The position numbers were made by a program, and so were the translations under genes. The notes below the pieces were generated by a model. It had not been told where the DNA came from. It did not search any database and saw nothing but the letters and a program-made list of their open reading frames with translations. From assembly GCA_949127695.1 (NCBI GenBank), contig CASBQH010000525.1:1-9489 (forward strand): a DNA stretch of 9,489 bases, read 5' to 3'. This stretch comes from Synechococcales cyanobacterium PMM_0073 (GTDB lineage Bacteria; Cyanobacteriota; Cyanobacteriia; Elainellales; Elainellaceae). Below, in pieces: positions 1 to 6,457 of the stretch. Each line of letters begins with the position of its first letter. Positions within the stretch are counted from its first letter, which is position 1.

Positions 1-28
1 ACCTAGAAATTGTAGAGTCTGCCTCAAT

Positions 29-574
29 TCAGGCGATTGCCAGCCTCAGCATATCGCCAAACAGCCGACTCGCATCCAGACATTCCGCCGCGCCATGCGT
101 CGTGCGCGAACTCTCGCCGCAAAAATGCAGCAGCTTGGCTCGATCCGGGTAGTAAAACATCGGCACCGGAGCCAGCCGCATTAGACAGCCGTTACCTGCC
201 GAGCGCGGGTTTTGCGAACCGCTGAACGGATTGCCGCTGCGCTGATATTGCCGCAGCGCCTGACTCACCGTGCCACCAATATCAAAACATGCGCCCGTAC
301 TGCTGAGATAGCCTTGCTCCCACCAGCGACAGTAGCGCTGCATTTGGTCATCGGCATCGAAGTCAGCTTGCTCCACCAGACTCGTCGCCAGACAGAGCGC
401 CATTGAAGTATCATCCGTCCACTGACCGGGCTGAAGCCCGAACGAGCCACCGCCCACCATGTCAGTCACAGGCGCAAAGCCGCGCGGCTTAAACTCGACT
501 GTCGTGCCCACCGCATCGCCTGCGGCCAGCCCCAGCAAGCAGCCGCGAAATCGTTCTGTCGGGGTAACTGACAT
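29..574 (-). pseudogene. ADP-ribosylglycohydrolase (DraG/ARH) family gene, C-terminally truncated
   Basis: Seen: the 181-residue product begins MSVTPTERFRGCLLGLAAGD, the family's N-terminal block, followed by metal-binding T53-D54-D55-T56, the NGCLMR block (128-133) and a conserved-type His160 with ECLDA. Known: this family removes ADP-ribose from proteins or other acceptors using two Mg ions. Members are usually about 300 residues and need a second Asp-rich motif (GxDxDT type) near the C-terminus. Here translation stops at TGA (29-31) after LRLAIA, so that motif is missing. The frame stays open for nine codons beyond the TGA to the window edge. Start: ATG at 574 has GAGG (582-585) with a 7-nt gap. 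It begins 10 nt after the stop of the upstream small gene, so the two are probably co-transcribed. The family call is firm. Whether this is a pseudogene, a sequencing error or a real short form is open. As read, it should lack full hydrolase activity. Confidence 0.8.
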
Positions 575-584
575 TGACTCGCCT

Positions 585-995
585 CTAGCTACCTACTGTC
601 CCATTTTCCTCTAGCACCACCTGATTTTCGGTGCCAACCACCTGAACAAAGCAAGTGCTGTTGGGATAGAGCCGCGCATAGGTGGAGGCTTCGCCGTCAG
701 CACGATAGGTGACGCTGCCGTCCGGGTTGGTGGCTGAAGCCGCAGGCGCATTGTTCAGCGTCAGCTGGGCGGGCTTCCCAAAACTCATGGTCGGCTGGTT
801 CCCCTGCCAGACAATTTTTGCCACGTAGTTAGGCGTGGTGCAGGTTGCATTTTGTCCTAGGGCGATGGCAGAAGCCGCTGGATCGGCAGGCGGAGCATCC
901 GAAAGCAGGCTCGATAAGGTATCACAGCCAGTTGAGGCTAGAGCGGCAACAAATCCGATTAGAGCCATTTGAGCAGGGCGTTGCAAGTATTTCAT
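585..995 (-). CDS. Small secreted protein or lipoprotein of unknown function
   Basis: I do not recognise a family. With the ATG at 995 the product is 136 residues. It has a short basic start (MKYLQR), a hydrophobic segment (about 9-20) and the sequence STGC at 21-24, a loose lipobox with Ser rather than Leu at -3, so Cys24 may be lipidated. An Ala/Pro/Ser-rich linker (about 25-48) leads to a small, probably beta-rich domain (50-130) with Cys52 and Cys115, which could form a disulfide outside the cytoplasm. A GTG at 1016 in the same frame would add seven residues. It has no ribosome site and lies too close to the likely transcription start, so ATG 995 is preferred, although its own ribosome site is weak too. 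It lies after the psaB terminator and 10 nt before the glycohydrolase gene, so it is probably the first gene of a two-gene unit separate from psaAB. Confidence 0.65.
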   Translation of the reverse strand: MKYLQRPAQMALIGFVAALASTGCDTLSSLLSDAPPADPAASAIALGQNATCTTPNYVAKIVWQGNQPTMSFGKPAQLTLNNAPAASATNPDGSVTYRADGEASTYARLYPNSTCFVQVVGTENQVVLEENGTVGS

Positions 996-1032
996 GATAG
1001 CCAAAGCATCTTTCACATTGAACTGTAGAAAA

Positions 1033-1038
1033 ATATTA
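1033..1038 (-). promoter_or_regulatory. Possible -10 box for the small secreted protein gene
   Basis: TAATAT on the minus strand lies between the psaB terminator and the gene start. It would place transcription start near 1026, about 30 nt before the preferred ATG at 995. No convincing -35 box is found at 16-19 nt, so this is only a candidate in AT-rich sequence. Confidence 0.25.
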
Positions 1039-1087
1039 ATTCAAAACTCCAGCAAGAGCGAGCCTCAGTAAACATTTTCTCTAATCC

Positions 1088-1121
1088 AAATAAAAATCCC
1101 CCTACCCGGAGGCAGAGGGAT
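1088..1121 (-). terminator. Rho-independent terminator of the psaAB operon
   Basis: Read on the minus strand, positions 1121 to 1096 form a stem of 11 continuous pairs (two of them G-U) closed by a TCCG tetraloop, followed directly by TTTTATTT (1095-1088). It starts 22 nt after the psaB stop codon. The strong GC-rich stem and T-run make this a convincing intrinsic terminator that separates psaAB from the next minus-strand genes. There is no T-run on the plus strand, so it acts in one direction. Confidence 0.9.
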
Positions 1122-1143
1122 CGAAGTTAGTTCACTAACCTAA

Positions 1144-3372
1144 TTAACCGTATCGACTCGCCGTTGAAGCAATTAAGAAGGCGGCGTAGGTCAAGATATA
1201 GCCCACCGTGAAATGCGCTAACCCCACCACGCGAGCCTGCACAATTGACAGAGCAACCGGCTTGTCCTTCCAACGCACCAGGTTCGCCAATGGCGTCCGC
1301 TCATGCGCCCAGACAATCGTTTCGATCAGCTCTTGCCAATAGCCTCTCCAGGAGATCAAGAACATGAAGCCCGTCGCCCAAACCAGGTGCCCGAATAGGA
1401 ACATCCAGGCCCAGACCGCCAGCGCATTCATGCCGTAGGGGTTATAGCCGTTGATCAGCTGAGCGGAGTTGAGCCAGAGATAGTCTCTCAGCCAGCCCAT
1501 CAGATAAGTCGAAGACTCGTTGAACTGCGCCACGTTGCCCTGCCAGACCGCCAGGTGTTTCCAGTGCCAGTAGAAGGTGACCCAACCAATGGTGTTGAGC
1601 ATCCAGAACATGGCCAGATAGAAGGAATCCCAGGCAGAGATATCGCAGGTGCCGCCTCGGCCAGGGCCATCACAAGGGAAGGCATAGCCGAAGTCTTTTT
1701 TGTCGGGCATCAGCTTCGAGCCGCGAGCATCCAGCGCGCCCTTGACCAGGATTAGCGTCGTGGTATGCAGACCCAGCGCAATCGCGTGGTGCACCAAGAA
1801 GTCGCCAGGGCCAATCGTCAAGAACAGCGAGTTGGTGCCGCTGTTAATTGCCGCCAGCCAGTTGGGCAGCCAGACGTTGCCGTGGTTCGGCCAAGCCGTG
1901 GAAGCCAGACTGTCGGGGTTGGAGAGCAGCGTGTCAAAGCCGTAGAGCAGCTTGCCATGCGATGCCTGAATGAACTGAGCAAACACCGGCTCAACCAGGA
2001 TCTGCTTTTCGGGCGTGCCGAAGGCTTGCATTACGTCGTTATGGACATAGATTCCCAGGGTGTGGAAGCCCAGGAACAGCGACACCCAGCTCAGGTGCGA
2101 GATGATCGCCTCTTTATGCTGCAAAACCCGGTCGAGCACGTTGCCTTTGTTCTGGACTGGATCATAGTCCCGCACCAGGAAGATCGCCCCGTGAGCGAAG
2201 GCTCCCACCATGATGAAGCCAGCGATGTACTGGTGGTGGGTATAGAGCGCCGCTTGGGTCGTGTAGTCGCGTGCCATGAAGGCATAGGGCGGCAGCGAAT
2301 ACATATGCTGCGCCACCAGTGAGGTGATGACGCCCAGCGCGGCCAAAGCCAAAGCCAGCTGAAAATGCAGCGAGTTGTTCAGGGTGTCATAGAGACCCTG
2401 GTGCGGCAGGTTAAACTGCCCTTCACTCTTGCCGCCAAACAGACCCTTCTTCGAGTCGAGCATGTCTTTGATGTTATGCCCGATGCCGAAGTTGGTGCGG
2501 TACATGTGACCCGCGATGATGAACAGCACGGCAATCGCCAGATGGTGATGCGCCATGTCGGTGAGCCAGAGCGACTCGGTTTGGGGGTGGAAGCCACCCA
2601 GGAAGGTGAGAATGGCCGTGCCGGAACCCTGAGCCGAGTCGAAGATGTGACCCGGCGTGTCAGGGTTTTCGGCATAGACGCCCCAGTTACCCGTGAAGAA
2701 TGGAGCCAACCCAGCGGGGTGCGGCTTCACAGACAGGAAGTTATCCCAGCCCACATGCTGTCCGCGCGATTCGGGGATAGCGACGTGAATCAGGTGTCCC
2801 GCCCAAGCCAGAGAGCTGACGCCAAACAGACCGGCCAGGTGGTGGTTGAGGCGAGATTCAGCGTTCTTGAACCAGGACAGGCTGGGACGGAACTTGGGCT
2901 GAAGGTGCAGCCAGCCGGCAAACAGCATCACCGCCGCCAGAACCATCAGGAAGATAGAACCCTGGTAGAGTTCGCTGTTGCTACGCATCCCAATCGTGTA
3001 CCACCAGTGGTAGATACCCGAATAGGTGATGTTGACGGGGTAGGAGGCTCCGGCGCGCGTGAAGGCATCGACCGCAGCCTGACCAAAGTGGGGATCCCAG
3101 ATCGCATGGGCGATTGGACGGGTGTTGAGCGGATCTTTAATCCACTGCTCAAAGTTGCCTTGCCAAGCGACGTGGAACAGGTTGCCGGATGTCCAGAGGA
3201 AGATGATTGCCAGATGGCCAAAGTGCGAAGCAAAAATCTTTTGGTAAAGATTCTCTTCGGTCATGCCATCGTGGCTTTCAAAGTCGTGGGCGGTGGCAAT
3301 GCCGTACCAGATCCGTCTTGTGGTTGGATCTTGCGCCAGACCTTGGCTAAATTTGGGGAATTTAGTTGCCAT
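1144..3372 (-). CDS. psaB: Photosystem I P700 chlorophyll a apoprotein A2 (PsaB)
   Basis: PsaB is the second large subunit of the photosystem I heterodimer in the thylakoid membrane. With PsaA it binds P700, most core antenna chlorophylls, the A0 and A1 acceptors and the shared 4Fe-4S cluster FX. The complete 742-residue product runs from [10 protein letters not shown] to the family's usual C-terminus. Visible ligands: the FX loop [12 protein letters not shown] with Cys567 and Cys576; His662 (GHLVWATG), axial ligand of a P700 chlorophyll; Met670 for A0; Trp679 (RGYWQELIE) stacking on phylloquinone. Antenna His motifs such as NHHLAG and AHHHLAIA are intact, consistent with eleven membrane helices. 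The loop at about 484-501 is of the long Thermosynechococcus type. The start is ATG with AGGA only 3 nt upstream, next to a small hairpin. It lies 110 nt downstream of psaA, co-transcribed with it, and is followed by a strong terminator. Confidence 0.99.
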   Translation of the reverse strand: MATKFPKFSQGLAQDPTTRRIWYGIATAHDFESHDGMTEENLYQKIFASHFGHLAIIFLWTSGNLFHVAWQGNFEQWIKDPLNTRPIAHAIWDPHFGQAAVDAFTRAGASYPVNITYSGIYHWWYTIGMRSNSELYQGSIFLMVLAAVMLFAGWLHLQPKFRPSLSWFKNAESRLNHHLAGLFGVSSLAWAGHLIHVAIPESRGQHVGWDNFLSVKPHPAGLAPFFTGNWGVYAENPDTPGHIFDSAQGSGTAILTFLGGFHPQTESLWLTDMAHHHLAIAVLFIIAGHMYRTNFGIGHNIKDMLDSKKGLFGGKSEGQFNLPHQGLYDTLNNSLHFQLALALAALGVITSLVAQHMYSLPPYAFMARDYTTQAALYTHHQYIAGFIMVGAFAHGAIFLVRDYDPVQNKGNVLDRVLQHKEAIISHLSWVSLFLGFHTLGIYVHNDVMQAFGTPEKQILVEPVFAQFIQASHGKLLYGFDTLLSNPDSLASTAWPNHGNVWLPNWLAAINSGTNSLFLTIGPGDFLVHHAIALGLHTTTLILVKGALDARGSKLMPDKKDFGYAFPCDGPGRGGTCDISAWDSFYLAMFWMLNTIGWVTFYWHWKHLAVWQGNVAQFNESSTYLMGWLRDYLWLNSAQLINGYNPYGMNALAVWAWMFLFGHLVWATGFMFLISWRGYWQELIETIVWAHERTPLANLVRWKDKPVALSIVQARVVGLAHFTVGYILTYAAFLIASTASRYG

Positions 3373-3375
3373 AAG

Positions 3376-3397
3376 TCCTAATTGAAGGTTCTCAATT
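3376..3397 (-). promoter_or_regulatory. psaB ribosome site (AGGA) beside a small hairpin
   Basis: On the minus strand AATTGA (3397-3392) and TCAATT (3385-3380) form a 6-bp AU-rich stem with a 6-nt loop. It ends immediately before AGGA (3379-3376), which lies 3 nt from the psaB ATG. The Shine-Dalgarno-like sequence is clear but unusually close to the start. The hairpin is weak and its role is inferred only. The rest of the 110-nt psaA-psaB gap shows no T-run terminator. It holds a TATATA-like stretch near 3405-3411 with no matching -35, so I do not call a separate psaB promoter. Confidence 0.4.
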
Positions 3398-3482
3398 GAC
3401 CAGCTTTATATAGCTCTAGCGAGGGAAAGGTGAGTCGCGGCCTGATTGCTCTGACCCACCGCCCGTCTAGAGAGATTGACCG

Positions 3483-5741
3483 CTAGCCGCTTACTGCGAT
3501 GATGCGAGCCAGGAAGAACGCCCAAGTGGTTACAATCCCACCCAGCAGATAGTGAGCGACGCCCACCGCACGTCCTTGAATGATGCTAAGCGCCCTGGGC
3601 TGGATGGCCGGAGCCACGTTCAGCTTGTTATGCGCCCAAACAATCGACTCGATCAATTCCTGCCAGTAGCCGCGACCGCTAAACAGGAACATCAGGCTGA
3701 AGGCCCAGATAAAGTGAGCGCCCAAGAACAGCAGGCCGTAGGCCGACAGAGCTGAACCGTAGGAGCCAATCACCTGCGCCGCCTGCGCCCAGAGGAAGTC
3801 GCGCAGCCAGCCGTTAATCGTCGTCGCACTGGCCGCAAAGTTGCCGCCGGTAATATGCGAGATCGAGCCGTCTGCGTTAACCGTGCCCCAAATATCTGAC
3901 TGCATCTTCCAGCTGAAGTGGAAAATTACAATCGAGAGCGAGTTGTACATCCAGAACAGACCCAGGAAGACGTGATCCCAACCAGAAACCTGGCAGGTGC
4001 CGCCTCGACCGGGACCGTCACAAGGGAAGCGGAAGCCCAAGTTCGCTTTGTCTGGAATCAGACGCGAGCTGCGGGCATAAAGCACGCCCTTCAGCAGAAT
4101 GAGAACCGTCACATGGATCGTGAAGGCATGGATATGATGCACCATGAAATCTGCCGTGCCTAAAACCATCGGCATCATGGCGACCTTGCCACCCACCGCC
4201 ACCACGTCGCCGCCAAACACATAGCTGGCAGGCCCCATGGCGTTGGGCGCAGTCGCACCCGGCGCGAGCGTATGCAGATTTTGCACCCACTGAGCAAACA
4301 CCGGCTGGAGCTTAATCGCCGTATCCGAGAACATATCTTGGGGGCGACCCAAAGCCTGCATTGTGTCGTTGTGGATGTACAGACCAAAGCTGTGGAAGCC
4401 GAGGAAAATACAGACCCAGTTGAGGTGCGAGATGATTGCGTCGCGGTGGCGAATCATCCGGTCGAGCAGGTTGTTGACGTTCTTGGCCGGGTCATAATCC
4501 CGCACCATGAAGATCGCACCATGCGCCCCCGCCCCGACGATTAAGAAGCCGCCAATCCACATATGGTGGGTGAACAGCGAAATCTGAGTCGGGTAATCTG
4601 TGGCCAGATAGGGGTAAGGCGGCATGGCATACATATGCTGCGCCACGATGATCGTCAGCGAACCGAGCAGGGCCAAGTTAATGGAGAGCTGCGCGTGCCA
4701 AGAGGTGGTGAGGATTTCATAAAGCCCTTTGTGGCCTTCTCCGGTGAAGGGGCCTTTGTGAGCTTCCAGGATTTCCTTCATGCTGTGGCCAATGCCCCAG
4801 TTGGTGCGGTACATATGTCCGGCAATGATGAACAGCACGGCAATCGCCAAGTGGTGATGCGCTGTGTCCGAAAGCCAGAGTCCGCCCGTTACTGGGTTAA
4901 GGCCACCTTTAAAGGTTAAGAAGTCGGCATACTCGCCCCAGTTGAGCGTGAAGAAGGGCACGAGTCCCTTTGCAAAGCTGGGATAGAGGTCGGCCATCAG
5001 CGCTTTGTTCAGGATGAACTCATGCGGCAGCGGAATATCTTTGACCGCAACGCCCGCATCCAGCATCTTGTTGATCGGCAACGAGACGTGAATCTGGTGT
5101 CCTGCCCAGCCTAGAGAACCCAAGCCCAGCAGACCTGCCAGGTGGTGGTTCATCATCGACTCCACGTTCTGGAACCATTCCAGCTTGGGAGCGCGCTTGT
5201 GGTAGTGGAACCAGCCGGCAAACAGCATTAGAGCTGCCATCACCAGGCCGCCAATTGCCGTGCAGTAGAGCTGAAACTCGTTGGTGATGCCGGAGGCGCG
5301 CCAGAGCTGAAAGAATCCAGAGGTGATCTGGATGCCGTGGAAGCCGCCGCCCATATCGCCGTTGAGAATTTCTTGACCCACAATCGGCCAAACCACCTGG
5401 GCGCTTGGCTTGATATGAGTCGGATCTGCGAGCCAGCCCTCGTAGTTCGAGAACTTGGCACCGTGGAAATACATGCCGCTTAGCCAGACAAAAACCACGG
5501 CTAAGTGACCAAAGTGAGCGCTGAAGATCTTACGGGATATATCTTCTAGATCGCTGGTATGACTATCGAAATCGTGAGCGTCGGCATGAAGGTTCCAGAT
5601 CCAAGCCGTCGTTTTAGGCCCTTTTGCCAGAGTCCGATCAAAATGACCGGGCTGGCCCCACTTCTCAAATGAAGTTGGAACGGGATCTTTATCGACGATG
5701 ACTCTGACCTTCTGCTCTCGCTCCCGTGGCGTAGTTGTCAT
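3483..5741 (-). CDS. psaA: Photosystem I P700 chlorophyll a apoprotein A1 (PsaA)
   Basis: PsaA is the first large subunit of the photosystem I reaction centre. It carries the chlorophyll a' half of P700 and the A-branch electron-transfer cofactors in the thylakoid membrane. The 752-residue product starts [14 protein letters not shown], as expected for the family. Ligands seen: FX loop [12 protein letters not shown] with Cys574 and Cys583; His676 (GAHFIWAF) for P700; Met684 for A0; Trp693 (RGYWQELIE) for phylloquinone; Thr739 (VTTW), the usual hydrogen-bond donor to chlorophyll a'. Antenna motifs such as NHHLAGLLG and AHHHLAIA are intact. The frame is open for 65 further codons upstream, but ATG 5741 is chosen because the family N-terminus begins there and AGGAG lies 8 nt before it. 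A loop near 251-272 is four residues shorter than in Thermosynechococcus, as remembered. It is the first gene of the psaA-psaB operon. Confidence 0.99.
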   Translation of the reverse strand: MTTTPREREQKVRVIVDKDPVPTSFEKWGQPGHFDRTLAKGPKTTAWIWNLHADAHDFDSHTSDLEDISRKIFSAHFGHLAVVFVWLSGMYFHGAKFSNYEGWLADPTHIKPSAQVVWPIVGQEILNGDMGGGFHGIQITSGFFQLWRASGITNEFQLYCTAIGGLVMAALMLFAGWFHYHKRAPKLEWFQNVESMMNHHLAGLLGLGSLGWAGHQIHVSLPINKMLDAGVAVKDIPLPHEFILNKALMADLYPSFAKGLVPFFTLNWGEYADFLTFKGGLNPVTGGLWLSDTAHHHLAIAVLFIIAGHMYRTNWGIGHSMKEILEAHKGPFTGEGHKGLYEILTTSWHAQLSINLALLGSLTIIVAQHMYAMPPYPYLATDYPTQISLFTHHMWIGGFLIVGAGAHGAIFMVRDYDPAKNVNNLLDRMIRHRDAIISHLNWVCIFLGFHSFGLYIHNDTMQALGRPQDMFSDTAIKLQPVFAQWVQNLHTLAPGATAPNAMGPASYVFGGDVVAVGGKVAMMPMVLGTADFMVHHIHAFTIHVTVLILLKGVLYARSSRLIPDKANLGFRFPCDGPGRGGTCQVSGWDHVFLGLFWMYNSLSIVIFHFSWKMQSDIWGTVNADGSISHITGGNFAASATTINGWLRDFLWAQAAQVIGSYGSALSAYGLLFLGAHFIWAFSLMFLFSGRGYWQELIESIVWAHNKLNVAPAIQPRALSIIQGRAVGVAHYLLGGIVTTWAFFLARIIAVSG

Positions 5742-5749
5742 TCGAGACT

Positions 5750-5754
5750 CTCCT
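5750..5754 (-). promoter_or_regulatory. psaA ribosome binding site
   Basis: AGGAG inside a purine-rich GAGAGAGGAGAG run lies 8 nt before the ATG at 5741. It fixes the psaA start against the longer open frame that reaches 5936. Confidence 0.85.
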
Positions 5755-6026
5755 CTCTCTAGACAATGGAAACGAAATGAAACTGCCTTTCCAAGCGGAT
5801 TTGGATCATTCCCGGCCAGCGGCATCAGCAGTCTGTACAGCTCTGAGCAGGAAAACCTGGCAGAACTAGACAACATGAGACAACGAGGCGGCATCAGACA
5901 GATGGGAGCGTCCGAACAATCTAGACTTTGGCCCAATCTCGCTGGCAGGAACTCACCAGAATGACCGTTTAGCTCAGGGTTTAGCCCGAACCAGCAGAGT
6001 CGATTTGCTTGGTAGGTATTGCAAGC

Positions 6027-6056
6027 ATTATAGGGTGGCTATGCGGTCAGTCTCAG
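6027..6056 (-). promoter_or_regulatory. Probable psaA-psaB promoter (sigma-70 type)
   Basis: A perfect minus-strand TATAAT (6032-6027) is preceded by CTGAGA (6056-6051), which matches TTGACA at 4 of 6 positions with an 18-nt spacer. Transcription would start near 6020, giving a leader of about 280 nt before the psaA ATG. A second, weaker TTTAAT at 6077-6072 has no good -35 box and might mark an additional start. Confidence 0.55.
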
Positions 6057-6091
6057 CAGCAGTTAACAATAATTAAAATCTCGAAGTCTTA

Positions 6092-6122
6092 ATCCATCAG
6101 CCTTTTGCCTGCATCCATCAGC
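6092..6122. repeat. 10-bp direct repeat, two copies at 21-bp spacing
   Basis: ATCCATCAGC occurs at 6092-6101 and again at 6113-6122. The starts are 21 bp apart, about two DNA turns, so both copies would face the same side of the helix. The pair lies between the HLR1-like site and the psaA promoter. A protein-binding role is inferred only. Confidence 0.5.
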
Positions 6123-6139
6123 AGAAATTGGGGCAGCTA

Positions 6140-6157
6140 TTGACAAATGTTTACAAA
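6140..6157 (+). promoter_or_regulatory. HLR1-like RpaB binding site upstream of psaA
   Basis: TTGACAAA and TTTACAAA are separated by two bases (TG). Known: HLR1, bound by the response regulator RpaB, is a pair of (G/T)TTACA(T/A)(T/A) repeats with a 2-nt spacer, found before many photosystem I and high-light genes. The second copy matches fully and the first differs at one base. The motif reads on the plus strand, opposite to psaA, about 120-137 nt upstream of the predicted psaA start. That is farther than the usual activating position. It also contains TTGACA, which could be a -35 for the plus-strand gene, so its target is not settled. Confidence 0.5.
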
Positions 6158-6378
6158 TCGAAGTTATCAATCTAAACCATAGACCAGAACCGGGCAAAAT
6201 CGCGCTGCGGATAGACTTGAATAGGCTTAAAAAGAACTTTAAAGGATTATTTTAAGAAAAGTTAACAAGCTTAAATTTTTACTGCGAAGTCTACAAAATC
6301 GTGGAGACTCGCTGAATTGTTTCAGGTGAACTTGCTGCCAAGGTTTGGCCATAGCGCGGCAGAGTTGCAATCTGGTGA

Positions 6379-6387
6379 TGATATAGT
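6379..6387 (+). promoter_or_regulatory. Extended -10 promoter candidate for the lipoprotein gene
   Basis: TGATATAGT fits the extended -10 pattern TGnTATAAT with one mismatch. Transcription would begin near 6394, leaving a leader of about 64 nt before the GTG at 6458. No -35 box is evident, which extended -10 promoters can tolerate. Confidence 0.35.
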
Positions 6388-6444
6388 GCCTGTGGACGAG
6401 TATCCAAAACAAATATTTACCCAGATCAAGTGGGGCAAGCGCTG

Positions 6445-6449
6445 AGGAG
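6445..6449 (+). promoter_or_regulatory. Ribosome site that decides the lipoprotein gene start
   Basis: AGGAG ends on the first base of an in-frame GTG at 6449, so it cannot serve that codon. It sits 8 nt before a second in-frame GTG at 6458, the same spacing as at psaA. The later GTG is therefore the better start. Confidence 0.6.
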
Positions 6450-6457
6450 TGAAAATT

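Larger units (their letters stand above)
5742..6448. other. Divergent regulatory region between psaA and the lipoprotein gene
   Basis: These 707 bases hold no convincing gene or structural RNA. From left to right they contain the psaA ribosome site, a predicted psaA leader of about 280 nt (5742-6020), the main psaA promoter candidate (6027-6056), a 10-bp direct repeat (6092-6122), an HLR1-like site (6140-6157), an AT-rich stretch (about 6220-6290) and an extended -10 element for the plus-strand gene (6379-6387). The leader contains GCGGCATCAG twice (5819-5828 and 5888-5897), of unknown meaning. Long leaders and several start sites are known for cyanobacterial psaA, so the layout fits that gene. 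The individual sites are predictions. Confidence 0.7.

Noticed and set aside
2365..3381. Long open frame of 338 codons on the plus strand opposite psaB
   Set aside because: It mirrors the psaB reading frame in GC-rich sequence; the product is Arg/Val/Gln-rich with no recognisable domain, and psaB is certain.
3404..3415. TATATA-like sequence in the psaA-psaB gap as a psaB promoter
   Set aside because: No -35 match at 16-19 nt, and the element sits within a short AGCT inverted repeat in AT-rich sequence.
1144..5741. Possibility that psaA-psaB here are far-red (FaRLiP) paralogues
   Set aside because: Both proteins look like standard forms, and no psaL, psaI, psaF, psaJ, psb, apc or rfp genes adjoin them in the window.
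5742..5936. 65-codon in-frame N-terminal extension of psaA
   Set aside because: The family N-terminus begins at ATG 5741, which has AGGAG at 8 nt; the extension has no family similarity and lies in the leader.
6335..6364. Possible hairpin (CTGCC and GGCAG arms) upstream of the lipoprotein gene
   Set aside because: Only five pairs with a loop of about 18 bases and no T-run; it does not resemble a terminator or a known riboswitch.
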